DNA of 64,000 bases from Mytilus californianus (GCF_021869535.1 NW_026262668.1:136511635-136575634); one strand, 5' to 3'. Counted from the stretch's first letter, positions 10,050 to 22,275 are shown. Notes: generated from the letters alone by a model not told the origin. Numbers and translations are program-made.

Positions 10050-11500
10050 ATCCTATCGGAATTCATCTAAACTAGCCGCAAACTAGTTCTACTATGCAAA
10101 CTTAAATGTTTTCAGGCAAAACAAACTAGTTTTTTTCAATCATTAATTACTTCAATTTTGATTTTAATTTTTGAAAACGTTATTTGAAGGTGATTATTAT
10201 AAAGTTACAAAGATATGCTGTGTGAAATTAGTAATATCCCTAGTGTCTTTCGATTTGTAAGACCAAATGATAATCAGATCTTTTACGGTTCTAAGACGAA
10301 AGCAATGGTAGACAAATAAAATTTTGTTGAAGATTTACTGGTTGCAAATATGATTTCTGTTTTCTTGTATTATGTAGGAGGCAAATATACAATGATAAAT
10401 CAGTATATTAATCAACTATTTAACTTAAACTTAAACAATGTAATCAAAATCTCTAAAATATAATTCTAAAAGTTTTATCAGTATTGTAACTGAAAATCAT
10501 TATCAACAAGAATAGATTGATTACCATTAATACAAGAAGATGTACTCTCTTTTGTTAATAAATCATCTGAAATCCTTCTGTATTTAATGATGAATAAATG
10601 GAAAGGTAGGGACGGCATCACCCTAACTAACCAACTAGAAACATACATATACACATTTATGACATCAAGAGTTTGATTAGGAAAATAGATGTACTAGTAC
10701 TATTAATAGATAGCATTAACATTTTTTTAGACAAAGCAACAATTTCAAAAACTGCTTAGCTATTGCTTATGCTATTGACGTCTTTATAAATCAGATAGTT
10801 AGTTCTTAAATGGATGAAATAGAGAAACTGTCACGTATAAACACTGGTGGCGAGATATTATTAGTATATATTGTTTAAACTGTATGCAGATTAACGATCC
10901 TCAGAAATTAATGTTATTAGTGAATGGTATGTTCTTTTCAGCACCCCGAAATTTGGATGCGAATCATATAAAATGGGCTGATTTATTATTTTAGAGAGAG
11001 TTTTAATATCGAAAAAAATAACCCTACTACATTTATTGTAACTTGTTTAATTTTAAGCATTAATAGCTATTTCGTCTTAAATCCAAATAAAGTGGCAGTC
11101 ATGTACATGTAGAGAGGACATGTGGTCCTAATGGCTTAAAGTAAAATGTCCAAGAAATGAATAAACCATCAGAAGTCTTAACGAAATCTTAATCTTAGCA
11201 GACTTCTGACAAAGCATTGTGGAAAAACGATAAATTTTCAAACTCTCTACGGGTTTTTAAATGAAATTCTTTTCTTAAACCGCATTCTATTTCAGTTTTG
11301 ATATCTGATTACTTAAAATATATTGTATTTGCTAGTTTCTTATCTTAAACGTTTCAAATCAAATAGACTCCAATTACATGCAACATTATTTATAACCTGA
11401 TACATTAATTAAGCTTGTTGAATCTAAAATCACAACATAGTATTCTATTAGTAACTCAAATGTTTAGAAATACATTCGTATGCTTCTCTTTTGCAAATCA
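10050..11500. other. AT-rich DNA, little recognised
   Basis: The only structure I see is 10845-10935 (GGTGGCGAGATATT...GAATGGTATGTTC), which has a diverged direct match at 12775-12875. No gene is supported. Confidence 0.5.
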
Positions 11501-11546
11501 GCTAGTGAACCCTTCATGTTGTCACTGAATCTACAAGATTATTAAA

Positions 11547-11710
11547 AATTCTAAAGATCTACTACAATATCTTCAACCACAACCTTTCAATTTTGCAGAA
11601 AATATCAAAAAGTTTGATTTTTCTAAGCTTCACACTACTATTCACCATGTTCTATCGAAAGATCGAGTACATCGTCTCATGAAACAGAACTTTTTCTACA
11701 AACGAATATT
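11547..11710 (+). pseudogene. PLE reverse transcriptase fragment (RT finger/palm start)
   Basis: The open plus-strand frame encodes NSKDLLQYLQ..., then IKKFDFSKLHTTIHHVLSKD and HRLMKQNFFYK. This matches the PLE segment NSKDLLEYIQ...FDFSTL(Y/N)T..IPHSKLKD at 46.9-47.35 kb. The frame is intact for about 53 codons, then runs into a D-type tail. It represents a different subfamily from PLE-A. Confidence 0.8.
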
Positions 11711-11727
11711 TTCAATTTTGATATTTT

Positions 11728-11840
11728 ATAGATATAAGAAGATGTGGTATGAGTGCCAATGCGACAACTCTCCATCCAAGTCACAATTTGTAAAAGTAAA
11801 CCATTATAGGTCAAAGTATGGCCTTCAACACGGAGCCTTT
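11728..11840 (-). repeat. D-type tail fragment
   Basis: It contains GATATAAGAAGATGTGGTAT, GAGTGCCAATGCGACAACTC and GGTCAAAGTATGGCCTTCAA, matching the start of the 24052-24390 copy. It is truncated after about 110 bp. Confidence 0.75.
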
Positions 11841-12231
11841 GATTGAACGTGAATTTGCATAGTAGGCGATGAATGCAAAGCAGAAAACGCTTACCCTGTA
11901 GACACTTTTGGTCTCGCTCCTTTAGCAATTCCCTCACATTTTGATTTTGATTTTTACCTTTATTTGTCTCTTCCTAATCGATAATTGTTTTAGAGATTAA
12001 TTGCTTATATTCATGTCATTGATATGATACTTTATTAAAGCTTTCTGTTAGGACATACAATGTGTGCATTTGTATTGAATCATTGTTTTAATTGCTAAAT
12101 TACAAAAGCCTGTAACTTTTGTAGATTTATGATAGTACTTGATGAAGGTTTATAATTGATGGTTGTATTGAAATTGATATCGGCTTGAATTCAAAGTGCA
12201 ATTATATACACACGAACGTAAGGTGACAACT

Positions 12232-12465
12232 AGTTTATTTTTTATTTCTCCATTATGATCTATTAAAAATAAACTTAATGGGGAAATCGAGTTCGTTATA
12301 GAATATCACATAGGAATGACAGAAACAGTTATCGTTATAGACTGCCTGACTTTTATGTGTATTTCATTAAGAACAAATTGCAGTACCAGTAAATGATATA
12401 TTTACACTGTCTGTCAGTCAATACAGTGTATGTCTGTTCATCCAATCATTATGTTGGTCGGTAAC
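12232..12465. repeat. Dispersed direct repeat, copy 2 (partner 3315-3545)
   Basis: The same ordered blocks as at 3315-3545 are present: TTATTTCTCCATTATGATCT, GAACAAATTGCAGTACCAGT and ATGTTGGTCGGTAAC. The two copies are about 8.9 kb apart. Confidence 0.7.
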
Positions 12466-12474
12466 AAAATGTTG

Positions 12475-12620
12475 TATGATTGCCAATGGAACAACTAAAC
12501 ACCAGACTTAAAAAGTAAAATAACAAAAATAAGGATGAAAAATGAAGTGGTAGTAACCAATTATAGGCAGTCGTATGGCCTTCAACAATAATAACAACAC
12601 AAACCGTAAAACCGGCAATA
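12475..12620 (-). repeat. D-type tail, truncated
   Basis: It includes GATTGCCAATGGAACAACT, ATGAAGTGGTAGTAACCAAT and the TCGTATGGCCTTCAACAATA segment, matching the subfamily at 882-1165. Confidence 0.65.
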
Positions 12621-12628
12621 AAAAACTA

Positions 12629-12630
<2 letters not shown>

Positions 12631-12667
<37 letters not shown>
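12631..12667. repeat. (AC)n microsatellite
   Basis: This is a run of about 18 uninterrupted AC dinucleotides immediately downstream of the truncated tail. Confidence 0.97.
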
Positions 12668-12668
<1 letters not shown>

Positions 12669-12774
12669 TTAGTATCTTCCAGACAACACAAATATAAAAA
12701 CACAGGTTAGCTATTGTTATGATAATAACATAAAGCAGGAAACTAGTTAAAAAAATTAATGGAAATAAATTTAC

Positions 12775-12875
12775 AGCGGTGGCGAAATGTAATTATCCTA
12801 TATGTTTGTAACTCTGCGCTGCTGAATGACCTTAAGAAAATAATATTATTAGGGAATTGAATGTACTTCACATAT
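12775..12875. repeat. Diverged direct repeat of 10845-10935
   Basis: GGTGGCGAAATGTAATTATC through AATAATATTATTAGGGAATT to GAATGTAC parallels the earlier block. The match is moderate. Confidence 0.5.
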
Positions 12876-13129
12876 TCTATTTTTGTTAATGTAAATTTCA
12901 TAAAGCATGATTGTTTATTATGGAAGGCTTGAAATATTTCATAGAGAAGCCTACGTCATTCAAAGGACTTTATTAAAGATATAGATTTGTAACATAAGCT
13001 CACAAAATGTCCGGTCAATTTTTACTTTGAAAAATGAATGGATCATATGGCATGTAATCATCGTAGACATATAACATTGTCGGCAATCTGACATAAAAAT
13101 ACTGTTTTAAAAAAAGCTACTGAACCAAG

Positions 13130-13215
13130 ATTAAAAGTTGTAGAGTTGAACTCATCCGTCTGAAAGTTTTATGGACGCCATAACAAGTAGGTTGGCCGCT
13201 ACAGAATATCGTTGT
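13130..13215 (+). pseudogene. PLE RT thumb remnant
   Basis: The plus-strand frame encodes KVVELNSSV, stop, KFYGRHNK, stop, VGRYRISL. This parallels the PLE-A C-terminal segment VKLKS(S/T)LRKF(Y/H)GRHH..V(N/D)RYGIS. There are two stops in under 30 codons. An open frame at 13171-13380 runs through it in another register and is not treated as real. Confidence 0.6.
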
Positions 13216-13759
13216 GGTGAACACGGATGTGTTCCAATTGTCGTATCAACATCTCCGTCGACTCATCACCGACATCATACTTACATGAAGTGTGCTACGT
13301 ATCTTACTGCTAAAATCAAAAGCATTTCTCCTATTAGTCAGAGTAAAATTAAACATTTTGCAAAATATCACATTAGTTGAGTTTTATATATTCTACACGA
13401 ATGCAAGACTTGCAAACCCTTTCAGTTACTCTGTGTAAAAATTACAATAAGCATTCGTTTGCATATAAAAATGCATTTACCCGATTGAAGATTAAAAGAT
13501 GTTTACTACTTTCTATATGAATTTTAGTGGCAAGAGTTTCCGACTAAATTCAAGTGTCATTAATTGAATCAACAAATAAAAAAAAACAAACAATTAATTA
13601 ATTCAAAGTTTGAATTATCACCCTTTTCCAACGAAACGTTTGTACAGACAGTGCAAGTACATGACTACTTTTACATGAAATTAGATATAACATTTTAGTT
13701 TTTTTTTTTCGATATATACTTTAAACAGTAGAAACAATCATGTAATAGTGTGTACCTCC

Positions 13760-14190
13760 CATAGATTTCCGGGGATATGATTTGTTAAAGGACTACACGT
13801 GGTGACTACATATTTGATATAGGGTGTCCTAAAAAATATGGGGTTAGTTACCATATTGGGGTTAGTAAGGAGTTACTTCCCTTTCAAAACAAAAAAGAAG
13901 TCTGAACAGACGAAGAAATTGATAATGAACGATTGAAATAAATTCGTAAAACAAATTTAAAGCTTACAAGTTGATATTGTTGGCATTTGTTTTTTGTATA
14001 GACAAATGAAAGTAGGTTCTTAATACTAAGTATTGAAGACTTAATCACTTTGATAGACCGCTAGTCTAAATACCACATGTGAAGATAGTCGGTAATATAA
14101 ATTCCTTACACGGTGTGCTAGTGACCTAGTACGATATTTACTGACCCCATACATATATCGTATTAGGTCACTAACACACCATGTAACTAA
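13760..14190 (+). mobile_element. Hairpin-ended repeat, copy 1
   Basis: The left side has GGGGTTAGTTACCATATTGG and AGTTACTTCCCTTT. The right end is a large hairpin: TGTGCTAGTGACCTAGTACG (from about 14114) pairs with CGTATTAGGTCACTAACACA (to about 14178), giving arms near 28 bp. Part of it recurs inverted at 43336-43740, including CTAGTGACCTA..., the ACAAATTTAA/TTTAAATGTG side and GCCAACAATA. No coding sequence is present. Confidence 0.65.
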
Positions 14191-14675
14191 TAGTATATTC
14201 ATCATGATTGCCCGTTCTGTTGATAGTTACAAGTAAAATATAGGAACCTTGGCTTTTCGAGAAAATATCTAATAATATATGGTTTGTAAGCTTAACAAAA
14301 ATCTACAGAAATATGAGTATTAAAGAATTACTTAAAGGAACATGTTTTAATAGTGACTCTATAACTGATAATGAAATGCATATTATCTTTAACATGATTT
14401 CTTGATAGGAGATGAAATACGTATAAGTGTAGGTTGTCACTCTAGAGGCAATATTACTTAAACAATGTTCGATTCCAATTATCTCCTTTAGAATAAACAA
14501 ATCTAGATATATAAAAAGAACATAATCTTTGTCGTCCATCTGTGTCATCTGTGTCAATATCAAGAAAAAGTTAAGATTTATAGTAGACCGTTTAGATTCG
14601 AAAGTTTCCTTATTTCAATTTCAGTGAGATATATAATATGTAAGAAATATAGGTTATTGAGTGGATTATAGTTAA
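14190..14675. other. AT-rich DNA, nothing recognised
   Basis: No repeat or coding signal could be supported. The 86-codon minus frame at 14303-14563 lacks any known motif. Confidence 0.45.
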
Positions 14676-14677
14676 TA

Positions 14678-14985
14678 GAGGCAACAGTAGTATACCGCTG
14701 TTCAATAGTCATAAATCAATTCAACTGAAACAAATCCGGGTCACAAACCAAGACCGAGGGTAACACATCACTTATAGGAGGAAAACAACGGAACAACATA
14801 AACACTGAACTGCTACAAAAACAAACGCCATCATACATAGAAACGGACTATTTGATAACAACTGCCATATTCCTGACTTGGTACAGGACATTTTAAGACA
14901 AAATGGTGGGTTGAACCTGGTTTTATGGCTAGCCAAACCTCCCGCTTATATGGCAATGTTAAAAATAGCGCTAAAATGACAACAT
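14678..14985 (-). repeat. Solo C tail
   Basis: It reads AGGCAACAGTAGTATACCGC..., GGGTCACAAACCAAGACC..., ACGGACTATTTGATAACAAC, then CTTGGTACAGGACATTTTA and GCCAAACCTCCCGCTTATAT. It is the reverse complement of the C tails at 41205-41513 and 55510-55853 and directly adjoins the 58-bp satellite. Confidence 0.8.
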
Positions 14986-15119
14986 TACGTGACAGGAATA
15001 AAGTAGAAATAAACGCAAGAACACTCATGAAAAAGAAATATATAAATAAATAATATAATAGTACATTACAACTTGTAAACCACAGAATAACAACGGACAC
15101 CTCCAATGTACACCACAAT

Positions 15120-15475
15120 AGAATTATGAACTGTACGTAGCAGAAACTGAGGTAATCGCATGAACTCCGAAAGGAGCGAGACAACTCAATGTACATAACA
15201 GACACTGAAGGAATCACATGAACTCCGAATGGAGCGAGACAACTCAATGTACATAACAGAAACTGAGGGAATCGAATGAACTCCGAATGGAGCGAGACAA
15301 CTCAATGTACATAACAGAAACTGAGGGAACCGCATGAAATCCGAATGGAGCGAGACAACTCAGTGTACATAACAGAAACTGAGGGAATCACAGGAATTCT
15401 GAACGGAGCAACCACTCAATGTACATAACGGAAACTGAGGGAATCGAATGAACTCTTAAAGGAGCGAGACTTATT
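15120..15475. repeat. 58-bp satellite, about 6 copies
   Basis: The core CATGAACTCCGAA (or variants) recurs at 15159, 15217, 15275, 15333, 15391 and about 15447, an exact 58-bp period for most steps. Each unit also carries ACTCAATGTACATAACAG. The 138-codon minus frame at 14831-15247 is open only because it passes through these repeats and the C tail. A 50-bp array at 57.28 kb shares the core. Confidence 0.95.
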
Positions 15476-15479
15476 AATT

Positions 15480-15860
15480 GATAATGAAATACATGTCATC
15501 TCAAGTGTGACTCTACAATGGGTAATAAAATGAATGCTATTCGTAATTGGGATTTTACAATTGATATTGTTATTTTACAATTGATAATGATACACATGTT
15601 AGTTCTATTGTGACTCTATAGTTGCTAATAAATTGCATGCTTTTTTATTTCGACCTTATAATTGATGATTATATACATGCTATTTAAATTGTGAATCTAC
15701 AATAGATAATTATATACAAGTGATTTTTTTATTGTACTTACAATTGAGGATAAAATACATGTAATTTTAATTGTACACCATTAGCAGATAATGAAATAGA
15801 GGTTATATATATTTGTGACTCTACAATGGTTAATGGAAGACATGCTATTTTTAGTTGTGA
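15480..15860. repeat. Degenerate ~60-bp repeat block
   Basis: Loose repeats of the pattern TTGTGACTCTACAATTGATAAT...ATACATG recur about six times with heavy divergence. Unit length varies around 60 bp. It may be an old satellite continuing from the 58-bp array. Confidence 0.5.
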
Positions 15861-17430
15861 TACTACAATTGATGACGGTATACAGGTTTGTTTTGACAGA
15901 TTCGTTAATTTTACATTTTCTCTGATATTGAATAGGGCAATTTACTTCATTTAACTACGTACAGAATATAAAAACTGTTTTATTGAAATAAAAATTTTGC
16001 ACTTCATTAGTACTATCTTTTCCTTCATCAATTGTCTGGCAGGCTGAGTATCTTAATACGTATACACATATGCCTCTGAAGCCGATAATTTGATAGTTAT
16101 TCAAATATTTTGCTATTTCTAAAACTTCGTTTTCTTTTTTACATGTATTTATCTTCACCAGAACGATTAAATTAAATTAGTAAAATGAATTAATGTCAAT
16201 CAAGAGATTGCTTATTTCGTTAACTAGAAAATTAAATTTCGATTGCAGTTGTCGCCTACACCCTGATTTACAACAATGCTTGAAGTGAAGTCAAACATTC
16301 GTAAGTGACTTTTAATAAATGCATTTCGGTGACAAACAAATTGTTCCATTATTGTGCTTTCCATATTATGCAATAGAGAATTACGTAATTTGTGAGTTCG
16401 TTTACGTATATGAACGAGTAATAACTATAAATACAAAGAGTAGTGTAAACTCATATTTCTCCATTCTATAACTGTTACAAATAGTCAAAACAAAACAAAA
16501 TATTTCATGTTTATTTATGTCAAAGAAACGAACACATTGATGAGAAAACAAAATGTAAACAAATGCATTATTTGTATATCAAAACATAACATATGCTAGA
16601 ATAAAAAAAGCTAAAATACAAGTACAAACAATTGATGGAGTTATCAAATATTTTTAGAGAACATAATCTTTAATTAAAGTGATTAAACGGTTGATTAGAT
16701 CTAGTTTCAAAAACATCCTTGTTCTAGAAGTAAATATCGTATCATTGTCAATCATTCTAATTTTGTTTAACAAACAGCAGCAAATTTTCTGATTGAGTGT
16801 CATTTATAAAGCAACTTCACAGTGCATATCTTCAAATTAAGTTTAACAAAGTGAATAGATGTAAAATTCTAAGAATATTGACACCGTAAAACTGATTTGT
16901 AGTGTAATTGACTTGAATGGTAGTGATAAAAAATACATTACCATCAATCAAGAAGGAAGTAAATTACAGGATTAAAAGACAGTGATGCCTGTATGATAAA
17001 TTGACACTACAATGTTGGATAACTGGTTCGAACAAGCCAGACAAATGAATAGACAAGTTTAAATGAACATTAGTACTTTCCTTTCACAATTAAGCAAAGC
17101 TCAATTAATGAACTATCTTTTTATTTTGAAAATCATGTATCAATAACATAGATATATATGTTCGTCATTTTTTTCCAATTTATTAACCCATCATAAAAAT
17201 TTCATATTTACACTTAATTCTTTTTACGAAAATACTTTTGTAGTTTTAGCGAGATGAAATTATTTTATTCTATCTGTTAAAAAATAGAAGATGTGTTACA
17301 CTCTTAATGCTTTAACTACTTACTGTGCAGTTTTTATTAATTTAAAACCGTAAAAGATGAAACGACAAATGTATCAATGCAATTTTGCATCACCGTCAGA
17401 AAATATGTGATGAATAAGGTTTGAGTGTCA
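15860..17430. other. AT-rich DNA, nothing recognised
   Basis: I see no exon-like ORF, repeat family or RNA gene. The 67-codon minus frame at 15955-16158 has no recognisable domain. Confidence 0.45.
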
Positions 17431-17439
17431 ATTTTAAGT

Positions 17440-17550
17440 TTAACTGCCCATTTACACCATACACCATTATGCCACCCACTATACGCCATTACACTATACA
17501 CCATACACCTTTTACACAACACATCATTCCCCATTCACCATACACTATTT
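17440..17550. repeat. CA/T-rich degenerate minisatellite
   Basis: Short imperfect repeats of ACACCAT and CATTACACTATAC make two overlapping open frames (17421-17777 and 17425-17631) rich in His, Thr and Pro. The composition resembles the CCCATTACACAAAACACTA array at 50.69 kb. Confidence 0.6.
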
Positions 17551-17876
17551 CCTTTTCCATTTTCACATTTGAATCATACATCATTCAAAGTTATCCACTT
17601 TATCACGTGGTTGTGGGACTTTCAAATTTGAATACATTTCATATGACACGAACAAAGCATATAATCCCCACAACATTAATTATTCATCGTATTTCTCCAT
17701 GCACAAAACACTTTACATATTCTATTTGGAAGTTAACACCATCCACGGGCTTTAAGACCACGAATGCATATCGCTAGTTAGTTCTCGTATGCCAAGCAAT
17801 CCGTGATAAGTTCATAAATTACTGTGAAGGCTAAAACTAACTATGACACCTTTTCTACCAAAATAACCCGAAACCC

Positions 17877-18061
17877 GCATTAATTGTACATTTCAATCTT
17901 TATCATCACAAATATTTTGGGTTTTAGAAATTATCTTATAATTGATCATGCATTTATATCATTTAACCCATTCAAAAAGATAAATGCATGATGAATTATG
18001 GATTAATTTCTAAAATCCTCAAATTTTGTTGCAAAAACATATTGAAATGTACAATTAATGC
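17877..18061. mobile_element. 185-bp near-palindrome (foldback or MITE-like)
   Basis: The left arm (17877-17963) starts GCATTAATTGTACATTTCAA and the right arm (17974-18061) is its inverse, ending TTGAAATGTACAATTAATGC. Inner matches include TTTTAGAAATTA and ATGCATTTAT. The spacer is only about 10 bp. Arms are near 87 bp with scattered mismatches. No coding capacity is present. Confidence 0.85.
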
Positions 18062-18734
18062 GTCATGTAGAAAGATAAGACTACTTGAAGATTATACGGT
18101 TTTCGAAATCATATATGAAAACATAAGAATGAGATGAACAAAACACAATAGGATAGATTATATTGTCTGCTGAATGGTATCGTACAGAATACAAAATAAC
18201 CAGACACAAGTATACCTTTCCCAGAGAGAAAACGACAAGATTATTGCTAAACACCTAACTCTAAAAAAAAATCTTCTGCAACACTCTATTTTCATGAGAC
18301 ATATGTAACAACATAAAAATAGCCGTCATTATAAAATTTCTACAATTAGTAACAAATCTAAATTTCGTGGTTACCGTGTATTTCAGATTAAATCATATAC
18401 TAATTAATCTAAGAACTCAAATATGTGCAATAGAGAATTTTCAGAACTGTTTGTTCACGATGTGAATATCTTTTAGATATTTTAATTCTTTCATAGACTT
18501 TTTGTATTTATAACATTTATATTACTTGTTATGTGAATAAAGTAGAAATTGTAAAACAATGCTTTGTTTATGCTTTCTAAACTTGTTTTGATGCAATGTC
18601 ACTGGGAACCGTTTGACAAAACTTGTTGTTGATTGACACCAGAAGAGTGAAATTAAATGATTTCTTTCACATGAGAAATTATCTGGTTTGTTTGACAAGG
18701 AAACACGTTTTCACTTCAGCCAATATCATAACAT

Positions 18735-18960
18735 TTATTTCACACATCTGTCCACGAACAATACCTTTGTAAGGTAGAAGTACAAATGTAATGAACATAA
18801 TTATTTTCCATAACTGCACTGGCGTATTTAATCACATCGATGGAATATATTAATAAGTGTTTCCCAAAAGCGTTCAAATATTACGATTATATCGACAAAA
18901 TGAAATCGAAAGAAAAATGTGACAAAATTATGAGGTACATGTAAAATTACATTACAACCG
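18735..18960. repeat. Diverged direct repeat, copy 1 (partner 21065-21345)
   Basis: The ordered matches to 21065-21345 are ATTTATTTC(A/T)CACA, CAATACC(T/A)TTGTAAGGTA, ACAAAATGAAA and GTACATGTA. The similarity is moderate and the function unknown. Confidence 0.5.
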
Positions 18961-19526
18961 TAACTTTTAACTGAAATAAAAATAACCAAAATAAAATGGA
19001 ATATAGAAACATTAACTTCCAGTAGTTAAAAGTGCATATATTTGTAAGGATAAACAACAGTACCTTTTGCTTTTATCTAAATTGATCAAATATAAAACAC
19101 TTATAAAATATAACAATCGTTTTCTATGTATTTTGATTTTATTTTAAAGGCTACATTAAGTAAAATATCTTTAAATACTGAATCTTATTTAAGTTTGAAT
19201 ATCAACAGATTTGATGTTTGCTTGCCAATTTTATAGATTTTAAAAGGAGTATGAACCATGTATTCGATATAAAATTTTCATACTTAGAATATAATGAACT
19301 ATTATGGCAAACTGTATGTCTATTTAATTTGCATTTCATTGTACAAGTCATATCTGTATTTGCATTAAATTGTACAAGTCTTTACTTAATTCGCCATAAA
19401 TCGAAAGAACTCAAAGGTTAAAAATTATAAAGAGACAATAAATAAATGAAAACTGACATTTTAGTTTCTTTAAGCAATATTTATACTTTTAAACATATTT
19501 TAAAACATGACATATTGAATCTGATA

Positions 19527-19670
19527 ATTGCTGTATCACGTCAGGAATATGACAGTTGTTTTCCATTCTTTTGTTGTATTTGAGCTTTTGAGTTTGCCAT
19601 TTGATAAGGGACTTTCCGTTTTGAATTTTCCTTTGAGTTCGGTATTTTTGTTATTTTACTTTTCAATAAC
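19527..19670 (+). repeat. Solo B tail, 3' half only
   Basis: It starts in TCAGGAATATGACAGTTGTT and runs through TGCCATTTGATAAGGGACTT to TTGTTATTTTACTT. The 3' end matches the B tails at 52.1 and 56.35 kb, and the 5' part is missing. Confidence 0.8.
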
Positions 19671-20327
19671 GAAGAGTGTCTTGTATTCACAGAACCACAA
19701 ACATTTTATGGAGGATATATTGATCATATGATTTATTTTTACATAAATGATAATCAAATAACCAAAAGAGTCAAAAATAGGAACTTGCTATCACATATCC
19801 ATGAAAACTTTAGATCAGGTAACATCATATCCGCGTAAAAAAGATCACTAATGGCATACTTGACGTTTCATTTTAAATGTTATATACTTAAAATTTGTCG
19901 AAAACTATGTGTACCTTAATTTTTTTGTGTTAGCTCCTCTAAACAGTAATTGTTTTTTTTAAGTTAGGCATACATTATACTTAAACAAAAAGATAGGTAT
20001 TCCTAAAATCCATGAAAAAAGATTTTCAGGTTTCAATGCATGATTATTTCTCATGTACACTTGATTTTAGGTTGAGGCCTGATGAACTTAAAGTGTCTAA
20101 CTTTAGTTTCAGCAAATATTACAAAGAGGAGACAGGTGAGAGTATCATCAACACAGTAACTTCGTATTTATGTACTGGCGAGAACAAACGAATATTGTTT
20201 TATTGATAAAAAAAAAAAATCATTTACTTACCGGAATGTAAAACATTTAGGTATAGCACTGATTCCTTGATTTTAAATGCCGTTCTAGTGCAGTAAAATT
20301 GGTTGGTTGATATAGTGGAGCATTTGA

Positions 20328-20395
20328 TGTTGTCAGGTTTTATGGACTTCCCTCCTTTTGAATTTACCTTCGAGTTTTGTATTTTTGTAAATACC
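20328..20395 (+). repeat. B-tail 3' remnant
   Basis: Only the terminal segment (GACTTCCCTCCTTTTGAATT, then CCTTCGAGTTTTGTATTTTT) can be matched to the B-tail end. Confidence 0.5.
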
Positions 20396-20878
20396 GTTAA
20401 TGCTATTAATCAGCGCAAACTATCTTGTGTACAAATTTTCCATTGCATTGAAAAAAGATAATTTGTATTCAGAATGACTTTTATACTTATAAGTTATTTT
20501 GTGTGCTTCAGATTTAACAAGTGTACTTTCTATTTGTCAAGACAGGAATTATATTATTTTTGAATTACTTGGTATGCTGAAAATCATCTTAAAAACATTT
20601 AGATATGCTGAACAGAACAAGTTTCGTAAGATTCTTTAGTCTACTGAATGATTATTTTTAGAACACTAAAGAGTCAAATTTTTTAGAAAGATGCTTGCTG
20701 ATTCCCTTGATTAATCAAAACAGAAAAGCGGCAAAGGCTATCTGGTTAAATGCTTAACTTGTTCTTTCTTCCACTCATTTCTAAAACTCGAAGATACAAG
20801 TTGGTATCGCTATGGAAAATTTCGAAGCAACCAAATTAATCGACACACTAATAATATAAAAACGATACCAATTGTACT

Positions 20879-20922
20879 GCACCAGAATCGCATTTCGACA
20901 ATTAATGTCTCTTCAGTGATGC
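20879..20922 (-). ncRNA. Hammerhead motif, family M1, stem III damaged
   Basis: On the minus strand, stem I GCATCA pairs perfectly with TGGTGC. The core CUGAAGA and GAAA are intact, and stem II is GACA/TGTC. The stem III octamer reads ATGCGATT instead of ATGCGCAT, so its pairing is spoiled. The flanks (AATTGTACTGCACCA, TGATGCTCAATGCC) match the family context at 38.34 kb. Confidence 0.7.
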
Positions 20923-21064
20923 TCAATGCCATACTTTCTCAAAATTCAAAGTTTAATACAATCGTTCAAGAGCTGATCACACCAAAAGATAATAAATTTC
21001 TAACGTTAAAAGCAGATCTTAGTTTTGTTAATAACAGTTATCTCTGATTTAATAACATTTATTT

Positions 21065-21345
21065 CTCACAACAGATAGAATGTCATTCCTAATTAATCTC
21101 TTTACAAACAATACCATTGTAAGGTAAAGTTCAAATGTAGTTTACACTATTATAGTCCTTAATGACCGGTCACTTGCACTGTCTGATTTAACCACCGCAA
21201 GTAATTTGTTATTCCGAATTTGTTGTAACAATGCCATATGTTTTCTCGAAGATTAAATTTTTTCTAGACATTCCGATCATATTAGCTACACAAAATGAAA
21301 GAAAAAGGTGGAAACATATAAAGTACATGTATCATTAATGATAAC
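21065..21345. repeat. Diverged direct repeat, copy 2
   Basis: This is the partner of 18735-18960. It includes ACAATACCATTGTAAGGTAA and AAAGTACATGTATCATTAAT. Confidence 0.5.
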
Positions 21346-21349
21346 CTTC

Positions 21350-22275
21350 ACTATTTGAATAGAAGGGACTAATTAATCATATTGGTATTAAAAGCTTGTT
21401 TAAATTTCAAATTGATTATTTAGATCGAAAAGAGCAGCTTTTGATTTAATATGGTATTCATAGAGTGATCAAATATAGAACGTTTTATATATGGAAAATG
21501 ACTATGAGCACCTATATATTTTCTAGTTTTTAATGCGTATATCACTAATACAAAAATAAACAAACAGGTACAAATTCAGTGATAAAAAAGACAGGAAATG
21601 ATGCCCGTTTTTCTAAATTAACTTAATCAGAATATGTATAAATAAGTAGCTGTCTCTTGGCAGTCTGTAAAAATATCCCTTTACAGTCATATATGAGTAC
21701 TTGATATCGAACCACAAAAAGAGTGACGAGAATATGAGCATTCACATAACAAATACAGAACATTAACTGGAATTTGTAAGAAGATATCGTTTCCAACATC
21801 AAACTGAACTGAGCAATATTAAACTTGGCAGTTATGGTAGACAGAACGAAATCATTTTGAACTTAATGTCTAATCAGCAGTTTATGTAGTATTACATACG
21901 GGTTTATAAATATGATTCATATATAGAGAAGAAGAAAATATTATAGTTGTACAAGATATACTGAATTACCTTGGGATTCAACATAGGTCTGATTGTGTTG
22001 AATGGGTTACAGAACAGCTGACTGTGTTAAATGTGATAGGTTGCCTCTAGAGAAATTGGACAAAGACTGCAATTAAAGAGATTCGCATCAAAATTTTATC
22101 AGCAATAGAGACAACCATTTATATTATATTATATTATGATTTATCGTTTGAATATACGAAAAAGAAATGAACTAAACCGTTTAAGCTAATATTAAAAATT
22201 CAGTTCCAATTTGGTGTCTGAATGTGTTCGGAGAAAACCTTGTTCATTTAAATTCTGTAAACTTTTTCGAAACTG
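21350..22275. other. AT-rich DNA, nothing recognised
   Basis: No coding or repeat structure could be supported. Confidence 0.4.

Noticed and set aside
14831-15247. 138-codon minus-strand open frame
   Set aside because: It passes through a C tail and the 58-bp satellite, both non-coding elsewhere.
17421-17777. 118-codon plus-strand open frame
   Set aside because: Its residues come from a CA/T-rich minisatellite; two overlapping frames are open at once and the composition (His, Thr, Pro, Ile) follows the repeat.
20280-20305. CTAGTGCAGTAAAATTGG resembling M1 hammerhead 3' flank (also near 36610)
   Set aside because: Only flank sequence is left; no core heptamer or octamer nearby.
18735-21345. 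LTR retrotransposon bounded by the direct repeats
   Set aside because: No gag, protease, RT or integrase between them, repeats too diverged, and no TG...CA ends or primer-binding site seen.
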